A stretch of 64,000 nt of DNA from Plenodomus lindquistii (lineage: Eukaryota > Ascomycota > Dothideomycetes > Pleosporales > Leptosphaeriaceae): contig JANUWI010000003.1 in assembly GCA_025504975.1 (NCBI GenBank), forward strand, positions 2,294,001-2,358,000, written 5' to 3'. Of the stretch, positions 12,266 through 21,758 are shown piece after piece. The notes beneath the pieces were generated by a model, which did not search any database, was not told the origin of the DNA, and worked only from the letters and a program-made list of their open reading frames with translations. A program made the position numbers and the translations under genes. Position 1 is the first letter of the stretch. Each line of letters opens with the position of its first letter.

Positions 12266-12924
12266 ATGTTTGCGTCCAAGAGGCTAGGAAAGGTACGTGA
12301 TAACTCCATGTACTCGACATGAGTCCCAGGCTCCTGGTCTGACCCTTTGAAGACATGCATAGCTAACGGTCACTTGTAGGAGCTTCAAAAGGTTGATGAG
12401 TCTACCACAAGAGCACGCGCAGCCTACTGACCCCCCGCACCAGATGCACGACAAGCTCCCACCCGGCATCACCCTCATCCAAGCCGACGACTTCCAGACC
12501 TGGCTCATGGACATCCAAGTCATGGACAGCAACCCCATCTACGAGGGCGAGACATACAGACTCAAGTTCAACTTCAGTCAATCATATCCCATCGAGGTGC
12601 GCTTCCCCGGCCTCACGCTCTCGCATATTCACCGCTGACTCACGCGTCCCTGCCTAGGCACCAGAAGTCACCTTTGTCAAGGACGCCGCACACCCTATTC
12701 CCTGGCACCCGCACATCTACTCCAACGGCATCATCTGTCTCGACTTGCTCGATAGGTCCGGCTGGTCGCCTGTACACAATGTCGAGAGCGTATGCGTTAG
12801 TCTTCAGAGCATGCTTACCAGCAATACAAAGAAGGAGCGGCCGCAGGGCGACGATAATTTCGTAAAGTACAACACGCAGCGGCCGAAGGATATCAACTTT
12901 GTCTTTCATGACGAAACGGTGTGA
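12266..12924 (+). CDS. UBE2W-type ubiquitin-conjugating enzyme (E2)
   Basis: Four exons, 12266-12292, 12380-12391, 12444-12596 and 12658-12924 (152 residues). Introns are 87, 52 and 61 nt; the second exon is only 12 nt. The fold landmarks are DDFQTWLMDIQVMDSNPIYE, YRLKFNFSQSYPIEAPEVTF, then HPHIYSNGIICLDLL with the catalytic Cys at residue 91, then SGWSPVHNVESVCVSLQSML. The usual E2 HPN tripeptide is HPH (residues 81-83), and the Ile-Cys-Leu site and WSP follow. This is the hallmark of the UBE2W group, which in animals ubiquitinates protein N-termini rather than lysines. The C-terminal segment after the core (RPKDINFVFHDETV) also resembles UBE2W. N-terminal ubiquitination by the fungal protein is inference from the family. 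Intron 2 uses a GTTGAT donor, which is needed to avoid an in-frame TGA. Confidence 0.9.
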
Positions 12925-13847
12925 ATGGATGGGAGGAGAAATTCTTGGGCGTGTGCGTTAGATGTATCATACGTTTAGCATGGCATAAGGCGTTTGGGAA
13001 TAGTGTTTTGGGAAAGAAAGCATGATGGAGATTGGCGTTTATTATGGCTCTGATGTACCGGTAGGCGGTAGAGCTTTTGGGTGATCAATGATGTGAGGTC
13101 AGGGTAGCAATGCCCCGGAACAATACCATCTACTTCACAAAATCTGCGTACTCGTATGCTGTACCTCTATTGTATTGATATTCAAGATTGGTCGTTCCAT
13201 TAATACCAATCATCATCGGCAGGTATTTTGACCGCATATTGACGGGAAGCGTATCAGGCCACTACCTTTGTCTGCGCCTGTTTGCGGTCATGCTAGGCAG
13301 TCAAGTCCTGCAAGCTGTTCGTGAAACATTGTGCATCAAGCAGGAACTAGAGGCTCAGGCTTCAGGACTCGCAGGTGTGAACGGGAAAAATCCTGTACCT
13401 ATTATGACAAGGGATGAAGTGTGAGTGTCTTATGATGTTGAAAGTGTCCAGGTAGGTAAGCCGTCAGGACTCAGATACCACTTGACAAAGAGCGAGAAGT
13501 GTCGCTTCGAACCTTTTCCGGGATTAGCTTTTTGCAGGTCCCGGATATACGTCTTCATGCTTGAGTGTCCAAAGTGCGTGTTCGAATGTCCGTAATCGGT
13601 GATGTGAAGAATTGGATGTTTGCTGGTACTACCCGGGACTTAGATGTGGATGAACAAAATAGCGCCACTACGCCTCGGTTAGGGTACACGGACCACGTTG
13701 GTGGGCGGGCTGCCACCCATGGCGGGCGAGAAATTTCATTTTCGACGAGAGACGCACGCTAGGAACCACCCTCTTTTATCACACGCTGGTCCCCAAGATT
13801 TTTACACTCTACAACCCCCCGCCAGTCTCTCACATATCACATCCATC
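12925..13847. other. intergenic: E2 3' flank and ssb promoter
   Basis: A 78-codon frame at 13188-13424 lacks a convincing start or recognisable domain and is left uncalled. The last 150 nt form the ssb promoter/5' UTR, ending in a C/A-rich leader. Confidence 0.4.
13730..13737 (+). promoter_or_regulatory. possible heat-shock element half (GAAnnTTC) upstream of ssb
   Basis: GAAATTTC fits the minimal two-unit nGAAnnTTCn heat-shock element, 111 nt before the Hsp70 ATG. A further TTC occurs at 13741-13743, but spacing to a third unit is imperfect. A match this short is expected by chance fairly often, and Ssb-type Hsp70s are usually regulated with ribosomal proteins rather than by heat shock. Confidence 0.2.
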
Positions 13848-14601
13848 ATGAGCGACGAAGTCTACGAGGGTGCCATTGGCATCGATCTTGGTGCGTAATA
13901 TTCGAATATCGACTACCCCACAGTGCGCCCTGCTAATTGTTCGCCAGGCACGACCTACTCTTGCGTCGCCAACTACGAGGGCACCAATGTCGAGATCAGT
14001 ATGCGCCCGCCTAGGATCAATTCACAAGGACGGTCTTCTAACAATGTTGCCTTGTAGTCGCCAACGAGCAGGGTAGCTTCACCACTCCCTCGTTCGTCTC
14101 GTTCACCAGCGAGGAGCGTTTGATCGGTGAGGCCGCCAAGAACCAGGCTGCCATGAACCCCGAGAACACTGTCTTCGATGTCAAGTGAGTTCTTTGCCAG
14201 TGTGCCACAGACAAGTGCGGCTTGCTGACGTTCGCAGGCGATTGATTGGTCGCCGATTCGAGGATGAGACCGTTACAAAGGACATCAAGTCATGGCCATT
14301 CAAGGTCGTTGACCAGGGTGGCAGCCCTCTCGTCGAGGTTGAGTACCTCGGTGAGACCAAGCAGTTCTCTCCCCAGGAGATTTCTGCCATGGTCCTCGTC
14401 AAGGTACGGTTCATTCGCGATTTTGCATAGTGGGGCAACGACTGACAAAGCCAACAGATGAAGGAGGTCGCTGAGACCAAGCTCGGCATGAAGGTCGAGA
14501 AGGCCGTCATCACTGTGCCCGCCTACTTCAACGACAACCAGCGTCAAGCCACCAAGGACGCCGGTGCCATCGCTGGCCTCAATGTCCTCCGTATCATCAA
14601 C

Positions 14602-14633
<32 letters not shown>

Positions 14634-17600
14634 CGGTTCCGGAAAGTCTGACAAGGAGAGGAATGTCCTCATCTACGATCTTGGTGGTGGTACCTTCGAT
14701 GTGTCTCTTCTGCACATTCAGGGTGGTGTTTTCACCGTCAAGGCTACCGCTGGAGAGTACGTTGATCGAGTCTCACCACGTGTGACTATGCTAACAACGT
14801 TTTAGCACCCATTTGGGCGGACAGGACTTCGACACGAACCTCCTTGACCACTTCAAGAAGGAGTTCACAAAGAAGACCAAGAAGGGTACGTCTCCTAAAC
14901 GGCAGCGTGGACGTGTCATATACGTCAAAGTGGTGGCTACGTCGAGCTTTCCGCTCTGCGTTGTGTGCTAGATTTTGTGTTGTATGCAACTAACACCTAC
15001 ATCAGACATCAGCGGTGACGCTCGTGCCCTCCGTCGTCTCCGGACTGCTTGCGAACGCGCCAAGCGTACCCTCTCCAACGCTACCCAGACCACCGTTGAG
15101 ATCGACTCGCTGTTCGACGGCGAGGACTTCAACGCCAACATCACCCGTGCTCGTTTCGAGGACTTGAACCAGAAGGCCTTCGCTGGCACTCTGGACCCCG
15201 TTTCCCAGGTCCTCAAGGATGCTTCCATTGACAAGAGCAAGGTCGACGAGATTGTGCTTGTTGGTGGCTCCACCCGTATCCCCAAGATCCAGAAGCTCCT
15301 CAGCGACTTCTTCAACGGCAAGAAGCTCGAGAAGAGCATCAACCCTGATGAGGCAGTTGCCTACGGTGCCGCTGTCCAGGCTGGTATTCTCTCTGGAAAG
15401 GCTACTTCCGCTGAGACTGCCGACTTGCTCCTTCTCGATGTTGTGCCCCTTTCCCTCGGTGTCGCCATGGAGGGCAACATTTTCGCCCCCGTCGTTCCCC
15501 GTGGACAGACTGTGTAAGTGAATATTCCGAGGTTCATGCTTATCATGATGCTGATCCCGTCACAGTCCCACCATCAAAAAGAGGTTAGTAAAAATCTTCC
15601 CCCCATACATTTTCCCATGCATTATTTGTCTCTCGTTTGGGACTTGGTAAGTGCGCACCAGCATGTGCGCGATCCCCTTGGATACTGGAACTGGACCCGG
15701 ACCCTGAACCTGGACCTGGACACTGGACTTGGACTGGAATTCAGCATATACTGTGCCCAGCGAGAGACGCGATGACCTCGCCATCACCTTTTCAGTATCG
15801 CTCTCAACTGACGAGCTAAATCACCGTTGACGATACCCCGCATCACTTTCTCCACGCATTATCCCAAGAAGCTTTACTGGCAAGCTCAATGCTCTGATTC
15901 ACCTTCACTTGAGCACCCGAACGCTCGAGCTCCAGGCACTCGCGCACGCGATCACCTCGTCACAACACCGCACTGTTTTTGCAATGTTATAATTGCGGGA
16001 GACGGCATTTTATTATGCCTACGCAGTCCGATGAGCTATGAAGCACGCATGATATGCTTGCATGAGAGCCGCGACGCTCACTTTGAGCAATTTACACACA
16101 CTGGGCAAACTGCAGACTCAGAAGGGTTGGAGTCAGACCGGCAACAAGTGAGTGACTCGAGTCTTTGATTGCCTTCAGACATCCTGACTAATCACTCCCA
16201 GGTACGGTATGCCACCTAACCTCCTCTTCTTCATCGTCAACAACCACAACGCCGTTGTCTACCGCCGGATCAAGGAGCCCTGCGACATCCGCTTTGGTGT
16301 TCCTCTCCAGGTCCTTCGGGCTAAGCACGTCATGTCTGCTCTCCCGACAGTACATCTCATCAATTGTGTGGAGTTCAACGCCAAACTTGGTGGTGCCACT
16401 TCAGTTGCCAATTCCAAACTCATCCCCAAGATCGCACCCAAGTCTGCATCCACTCCGTCTCGTGCTTCCAAAGCATGTTCAGAAAGCAATCGTAGACGGC
16501 TACACTATCACACACAAGCGTGTCCTGGTCTCTTGTCCTATCCCTTCGGCTGCGCTTCTTCCAATGATGCGCCTACTCATTGTTGCCATCGAAGCTTCGC
16601 TTACTCATCGCCTTTGGGCCGTCTACTCTTGCAAGGTAGATCATTTCATGCTTTCACTCTGCCCTTGGCCACTCTCTTCCTTCACTTATGGAGGCCTCTG
16701 TAGCCACAACGCACTCCAAGAGATCATCCAAGGCGACTTCGATCTTACGCCTGAGGAGCTCGAGTCAATGGCCAAACACAACAAGGAGCAGAAGCTTATC
16801 GCTCGTGCCGCCAAGTTCCAACTCGATATGGTCCAAAAGCCTGCTATCATCCGCGAGTCCGCCAACAAGGCCTACAAGAAGTACTGGCGGGCTTCCCATG
16901 GCAAAGCACAGGCCAAGGAACAGCGTCGCGTCGAAAAAGCCCGCAACTCGAAGCGCTTTTACTGCGACGCGTGTGAACTGTCCTGTGTCAAGGAGGGCGA
17001 CCTAGCGAAACACCTCGAGTCTCCGAACCATAAACACCAACAGGCTTTGGTTGATGCTGGTATCGAGTACGAACTTAAGCATTGGTGCCTTGTCTGTCCT
17101 GGCAGGGGTTCCTATCCATACCCTTCCGGACTTGAGAAGCACTTTCGTTCCAAGCTCCACAAGAAGCATGCTACCAATGCGAAGGCAGCTGCTTCCACTT
17201 CCACCTCCACCTCCACCTAGTCGCCCGTGGCGATCCCGTTACCAGAACATCACCACTCCACATCATTTCGACGTCTCGCCTGCTATGCACCCTCTACCTG
17301 AGCATCCTCCACATCGCGTCACTCGTTCCGCACCATGTTGTCCATTATCATCGACATAATACTTCAACATCTCACCTAGGATTTCCGGATATACGCCATA
17401 CCAGGACTTGCTATTTCGCCGCATCGCTCATCTATGCCATACTAGGACTTGCTATTTCACCACATCGCTCATCATCAACATTTACGACGCATACTAACGA
17501 CAACCCCCCAGGACCTTCACGACCGTGGCTGACGGCCAAAGTGTAAGTTCACCCTCATCCCTTGTATTCTCTTCGCCGTATCATGTATCATTGGACTTCA

Positions 17601-18471
17601 CCCCCTTCACATCCTTCGTCATGCATTATTGGCCGCGCAACATCTCCTTCCCCCGTTCTTGTATCCTCCCCGCTGTGTCATGCACTAGTGGACCGCATCC
17701 CTTCTCGCATTCTTCACGGTGCATTATCAGCCCCAACATACTTCCCTCACCGTCTTCGTATCCTCCTCGCCGCACCATATCGCACTCGGACCCCACATCA
17801 CCTGTACTCTTCACGCTGTATCATACAGCATTCAGATCATCATGATTGTGCCTCGTACCCATCACAACACTCTGCATTTTCACTGGCTAACACACACCTC
17901 AGACCGTTCAATTCCCGGTTTTCCAAGGCGAACGTGTCAACTGCGAGGACAACACATCTCTCGGAGAGTTCACTCTGGCACCTATCCCGAGCATGAAGGC
18001 CGGCGGTAAGCTCCCTCGACTCCCAGCATTCTTCCTCACTAACACCGTGCAGAGGCTGTTCTGGAGGTCGTCTTCGAGGTTGATGTCAACGGCATTCTCA
18101 AGGTCACGGCCACCGAGAAGACTTCTGGACGCAGCGCGAACATCACCATTTCCAACGCCGTCGGCAAACTATCTTCCTCTGATATCGAGAACATGATTAA
18201 TGACGCTCAGAAGTTCAAGTCGAGCGACGAGGCCTTCTCCAAGAAGTTTGAGTCACGGCAGCAACTTGAGTCCTACATTTCCCGCGTCGAAGAGATGGTC
18301 TCTGACCCCATCACCTCCACTCGCTTGAAGCGCGGCCAGAAGGAGAAGATCGAATCCGCCCTTTCCGACGCCATGGCACAGCTTGAGGTTGAGGATGCCC
18401 CGGCGGAGGATCTCAAGAAGAAGGAACTTGCACTCAAGCGCGTCGTCACCAAGGCCTACTCTACTCGCTGA
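13848..18471 (+). CDS. ssb1: ribosome-associated Hsp70 chaperone Ssb
   Basis: Eleven exons: 13848-13890, 13948-13998, 14058-14184, 14238-14403, 14458-14756, 14806-14885, 15006-15513, 15566-15583, 17512-17542, 17903-18005 and 18053-18471; 1,845 nt, 614 residues, the length of fungal Ssb. ATPase landmarks are AIGIDLGTTYSCVANYEG, VITVPAYFNDNQRQATKDAG, IYDLGGGTFDVSLL, HLGGQDFDTNLL and VLVGGSTRIPKIQKLL. The substrate domain has DVVPLSLGVAMEGNIF, PTIKKRTFTTVADGQSTVQF and EVDVNGILKVTATEKTSGRS. The C-terminus is VVTKAYSTR with no EEVD, which distinguishes Ssb from cytosolic Ssa. In yeast, Ssb sits at the ribosome exit with the RAC complex and folds nascent chains. Exon 8 is 18 nt; introns 8 (15584-17511, 1,928 nt) and 9 (17543-17902, 360 nt) are far longer than the others (47-120 nt). 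All frames rejoin, so the gene appears functional despite them. Confidence 0.95.
16053..16455 (+). pseudogene. Argonaute PIWI-domain fragment, decayed, inside ssb intron 8
   Basis: Exon-like segments 16053-16147 and 16202-16455 flank a perfect 54-nt intron (16148-16201; GTGAGT, CTGACTAATC, CCCAG). Spliced, it reads ...TGNKYGMPPNLLFFIVNNHN, AVVYRRIKEPCDIRFGVPLQ, VLRAKHVMSALP, then FNAKLGGATS. These match the Argonaute block between the MID/PIWI boundary and the conserved NxKLGG. Between them the expected Q-Y-I-S residues occur one frame over (RQYISSIV), so two compensating indels have hit the copy. The upstream frame stops at 16050-16052, and the catalytic DEDH residues lie beyond the truncation point. 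It cannot encode a slicer. Retention of the intron argues for DNA-level transfer rather than retroposition. Confidence 0.65.
16474..17220 (+). CDS. zinc-finger (two C2H2-like) reading frame nested in ssb intron 8
   Basis: A continuous frame from the family-like start HVQKAIVDGYTITHKRVLVS to a stop at 17218-17220; the first ATG is at 16564. The middle has LLPMMRLLIVAIEASLTHRL, YGGLCSHNALQEIIQGDFDL and TPEELESMAKHNKEQ. A Lys/Arg-rich helix follows, then two finger-like motifs: FYCDACELSCVKEGDLAKHL...NHKH, and WCLVCPGRGSYPYP...LEKHFRSKLHKKH. The end is a Thr/Ser run. Composition is like a genuine protein, not an intron. I recognise the style from uncharacterised Dothideomycete zinc-finger proteins, but cannot name a function. 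It may be a nested gene lacking its own 5' end, or a captured fragment. A possible internal intron begins at GTAGAT (about 16,637). Confidence 0.45.
   Translation, partial: HVQKAIVDGYTITHKRVLVSCPIPSAALLPMMRLLIVAIEASLTHRLWAVYSCKVDHFMLSLCPWPLSSFTYGGLCSHNALQEIIQGDFDLTPEELESMAKHNKEQKLIARAAKFQLDMVQKPAIIRESANKAYKKYWRASHGKAQAKEQRRVEKARNSKRFYCDACELSCVKEGDLAKHLESPNHKHQQALVDAGIEYELKHWCLVCPGRGSYPYPSGLEKHFRSKLHKKHATNAKAAASTSTSTST
17395..17473 (+). repeat. two-copy 38-bp direct repeat at the 3' end of ssb intron 8
   Basis: Copies at 17395-17432 and 17436-17473 share the core AGGACTTGCTATTTC and CATCGCTCATC and differ at three positions. The gap is 3 nt. They lie just before the branch site. Confidence 0.8.
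17543..17902 (+). repeat. ssb intron 9 built of degenerate minisatellite units
   Basis: This 360-nt intron (GTAAGT...CTCAG) contains about six diverged units of roughly 45-55 nt. Each has a CGCCGTATCATG-like core followed by CATT/CACT and a GGAC or CAG tail (for example at 17,574, 17,618, 17,672, 17,715, 17,770 and 17,815). This pattern explains its unusual length. Confidence 0.55.
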
Positions 18472-19034
18472 GGGTGATTCGAAGCAGGGAGGTGGTGCAG
18501 ATGGTGCAGACGCGCAGTATACCCGGCCTGTGGGACTGCAATCTGTGGTCGGAGTTTCTGTCTTTGCTGCATTTCACGACACACCTTTGGTGTGACCGGG
18601 GTCTTCGGGGTCTTTTCTTCAGTATTCACTAGGACACAAAAGCATGATGTAGTCTTCTCTCATGATGATGTCCGACGAAACAATCACAACAGATGTTCCA
18701 CAAAACTATGCCATGTTGTCAAGTGTCTCTTATGTACTCACGAGGTAACTAAGGGCGAGCGAGAAAGGAAGAATGATGACTCAATTTCACAAACATGATG
18801 CCTGAATTCGCTCTTGTGATGTCGCTTTATTCTGAGGAGATGCTTTGGGAATGCTCAACACTCCTGATGTGCAACCGGCCCTGAGAATTTGGTAGGTAGC
18901 AGGTACCCTCAAAACCTAGCTGGCAATGCTGCGAATATCAAGATTGGCGTGATGAGGCTCATGGAGGGAAGGAAGTCAGGAGAGATGCATGCAGGTTTAC
19001 ATAAACATTAGTCCGCGGTAAGCTTAAATACACA
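18472..19034. other. intergenic: ssb 3' flank
   Basis: No coding or RNA feature recognised. The left portion is presumably ssb 3' UTR. Confidence 0.4.
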
Positions 19035-19562
19035 TTAGACATTCAAGGTGACGTGTTCAGATGTCAGCACACAAAACACAAAGTCCTCGAACCGATTTTC
19101 AAAAGAACAAAGTTCCCACAAGTCATTAATGTTGGCAGTGCGTTTTGCAGTTTTCAGTACATGATACCTGTCCTGTCTCTCTTGTTTCAAATGGGTAGGG
19201 GAGATGGCCTCCAATCGAAACGAGGTATCATGGAGGTCAGTACCAAAATTCAAGTCGTCAATGAGAAATTCTTGCTTAATGTTCGGGTCGCACGCGAACT
19301 CCGAGGATACCGGTAGTAGCTTTTGTACAAGGGAGAACAGCGGCGCACGGTGCAAATCCCACAGGGAGGGACATGTAGCCGCGCCCGGATCATTGTCAAC
19401 CATGCACTTCGGGTCCAATTGTTTTGAGATGTGGATGTTGCCGTTGGGCTCCATTTCAGGAATCGTGCATTTGGAGGTCGTCCGGCGAACGCCCGGGTTC
19501 GTATTCGCGTCCGTTAGGCCACTGCTGTTTGTTTTGAAGGGTGGAGGGGGGCAGCTCGAATA
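19035..19562 (-). CDS. hypothetical open frame, probably the last exon of an unrecognised gene
   Basis: The minus-strand frame is open for 175 codons from 19562 to the stop at 19035; the first ATG in it is at 19454. It contains EPNGNIHISKQLDPKCMVDN, LPVSSEFACDPNIKQEFLID and LCSFENRFEDFVFCVLTSEH, which look protein-like, but no domain is recognisable. Upstream (19,570-19,830) other frames are open, and possible introns exist, but no phase-consistent join is convincing. It could also be a relic like its neighbours. Low confidence. Confidence 0.3.
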   Translation of the reverse strand, partial: YSSCPPPPFKTNSSGLTDANTNPGVRRTTSKCTIPEMEPNGNIHISKQLDPKCMVDNDPGAATCPSLWDLHRAPLFSLVQKLLPVSSEFACDPNIKQEFLIDDLNFGTDLHDTSFRLEAISPTHLKQERQDRYHVLKTAKRTANINDLWELCSFENRFEDFVFCVLTSEHVTLNV

Positions 19563-19981
19563 CTACAAGTAGTCCGACATGAGCAGCGATCTACAGATAT
19601 ATGGTTGTAAGGCCTACATTGCGCTAGCATCTCTTTGTAGTCGTCCATGACGGTAAGATAAGGGGCAAGACTCTTTTGCTGGCGATTGGTAGGAAAGTGG
19701 GTGGCACGGGGCGGCTGAGGCAATTTGGTGTCATCCCCATGGTATGAGATCCACTGTAGAGTACGATATGTATTTGAGTGATGGTGTCTGAGATTGTACA
19801 ACTGGCTAAGTGCAGGTGAGGAGAGCAAAGGTGCTAAACTACCTTTCTATCCACAAGATCAAAAGAAGAAACCAGTGACTTGATGCCAACTAGTAACAAA
19901 TAAAGGAAGAAGTGAGACCATCTCAAGTCCATGCCGCAGCCTTCATTGTGCTCATGACCTCCGTGGGCCAAAACACTAAAC

Positions 19982-20870
19982 CTATGTCATAACCGGTACC
20001 GTAACATAACCATAACCGTCACCAGTGTGAGAGGCGTCAAGTAAGCTCACTCCTTCTCGTAACGCAGGTGGGGTGGAGGTGGGGATCAACTTGATGGACT
20101 CCTCCTTAGGCTCGGGCGCTGGGAAGAATGGATCTGCGAGCGCGGATAGAAGAGATAGAGGACTTAGCATCCTTGCGAATCAAGTCTCTGCCAAAGAAGG
20201 CGGACAACGATGCAAACTCTGATGCAGACGGCCTTGACGGACTAGAGGACAGTGCCATGGAATGGTCTGGAACACCGAATGTAGAGGACCACGGCTTAGA
20301 CACCGGTGCAGACGTCTCTGACGGACGAGGGGGTGGTGCCATGGGAGTAGGTGCCAATGCAGCATCGTCAACGGCAGCAGCTTCAGTGGCGGCACCGTCA
20401 GCGGCAAGGGCTTGAGCGGCTTTAGCTTTCTCAAGTGAAGCGCAGACGGCGCCTACCCATGCATCCTCGTCGTCGTCGTCGGGATACTCAATGGGGTCGA
20501 TCTGAGCAGTAATGAAGGCATTGCGGAGGTTGAGACGAGTTCTTCCCGGTTCGTCGGCAGAGGTGAGACGCAGAGCGACCTGTACTTCGTGCTACTGCTC
20601 GAATGAGGACCGCAATGTTTCAGTGACGACGAATAAACGCTTGTTGCGGTTCTTCTCACTGCCCCACTCGTACAGCATGCTCTTGAGCTGGTTCTTCGAG
20701 CTGATGTTCGTCGATGCCGTATTTATATATGTCGGACCCACGAACACGAAGGCGGAATGCGCACGGGTGCTAGCGACAAGGACGCGGGGATTGGTCCAGA
20801 ATTATCCCAGATCGCAGTTTAGTTCGGCCGGAGATGGCAGCTGCATTGGTACTTACATGTGAAACCTAGT
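19982..20870 (-). pseudogene. decayed gene of unknown family, with in-frame stops and a frame change
   Basis: Reading the minus strand from about 20,850: NPRVLVASTRAHSAFVFVGP, NISSKNQLKSMLYEWGSEKN, RLFVVTETLRSSFEQ, then TAG (20592-20594). The same frame then continues for 162 codons: HEVQVALRLTSADEPGRTRL, NAFITAQIDPIEYPDDDDED, AWVGAVCASLEKAKAAQAL, then a Pro/Ser-rich part ending at 20106. A TAA also sits in frame upstream (about 20,800). A second frame (ADPFFPAPEPKEESIKLIPT...VPVMT, stop at 19982) looks like the displaced C-terminus. Both stops could arise from CAG/CAA by C-to-T change, the expected RIP direction. An intron rescuing the TAG (acceptor GTACAG at about 20,580) cannot be excluded. 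Confidence 0.45.
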
Positions 20871-20904
20871 ATTACACGAAGGACCTTATGATTATTATGT
20901 CCTC

Positions 20905-21060
20905 AACTTGCGTTAACAGTATAATGCACAAGCTAATATAGTAGCCGGGATATGACAAAGGTACTACAGTTTAACATAATATAATCTTTACTACTCGTAG
21001 AGAACACACGTATACTTTCATCGCTTTTAGTAGACTTTATAATGTGGTATGTTGACTACA
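20905..21060. repeat. diverged repeat copy 1 (partner at 21520-21680)
   Basis: It shares ordered blocks with 21520-21680: CGTTAACAG, then a GTAG...GATAACA-like stretch, then CTAC-CTC(A/G)TAGAGAA, then TTTTAGTA, then TATTATGG/TAATGTGG near the end. Many differences are C/T or G/A. No gene is in the block. Confidence 0.5.
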
Positions 21061-21519
21061 GAATATTTGCGCATTGGGGCACACACCCATCTCGGTCTGA
21101 CGAAATGAGCCATCGTGACCTAGATCCAAAGCAATTCATCAAACTGGGGCAGGAGTGTGACTTGATGGGCAAATATCCATGTACATCGCTTGTGACTTTA
21201 GCGATGTGAGAAGTACGAGCTCCTTTGTACATTTGAATTGTTGGACTGGTAGTAGGCTGAATCATCATCTAAGATGGCTGCAGGTATGCGAAAGGGCTTG
21301 AATTTATCGAGTCCACACTACAGTACAAGAGCAAGATTCTGTAGCCTATAGACTAGTAAGGAACAGACAGGTATATTCGAGATAGTTTGAGTATATCTAC
21401 CATCTTCCATAGAGTATACAACCGAAGTCTAAGCATCTTTCGTCAGGCTATCAACGCGTTATCATGGCTGTGGTACGCCTCATACGAAATACATCGTGTT
21501 TGTTGTGTCCCCATCTCAT

Positions 21520-21680
21520 CTTACGTTAACAGCACGAAGCGTAAGCCTATACAGTAGCATGAAGATAACAAAAGCACAGAGAGCTATTACATTATGTTCT
21601 CTACCACTCATAGAGAATCCATGTAATATATGATCCTTCTTAGTAAAACCTTAGTGTATTATGGTAGTTACAGTGAACAG
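21520..21680. repeat. diverged repeat copy 2 (partner at 20905-21060)
   Basis: Same block order as the first copy, about 615 bp away in the same orientation. The DNA between (21,061-21,519) holds only a 70-codon minus frame (21056-21268) with no recognisable domain. Confidence 0.5.
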
Positions 21681-21758
21681 TAAGTGACCTGGGTGAACCA
21701 GGTGCGAAGATCCAACATGCGCCAAGACTTTGGGTCATCGGAATCGGTGATCAGAGGC

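Larger units (their letters stand above)
15584..17511 (+). other. giant intron 8 of ssb (1,928 nt) with embedded foreign segments
   Basis: It runs from GTTAGT to a textbook TACTAACGAC branch and CCCCAG acceptor, and interrupts codon 431 (Arg of KKR). Contents in order: a short minisatellite of TGGACC-like 6-mers (about 15,680-15,735); about 320 nt without coding signal; an Argonaute-like relic (16053-16455); a C2H2 zinc-finger frame (16474-17220); and two copies of a 38-bp repeat at 41-bp spacing (17395-17432, 17436-17473). Other introns in this gene are 47-360 nt, so this is an insertion-expanded intron. Confidence 0.8.

Noticed and set aside
13188..13424. 78-codon frame in the ssb promoter region
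   Set aside because: No ATG at its start, no recognisable domain, no splice-linked extension.
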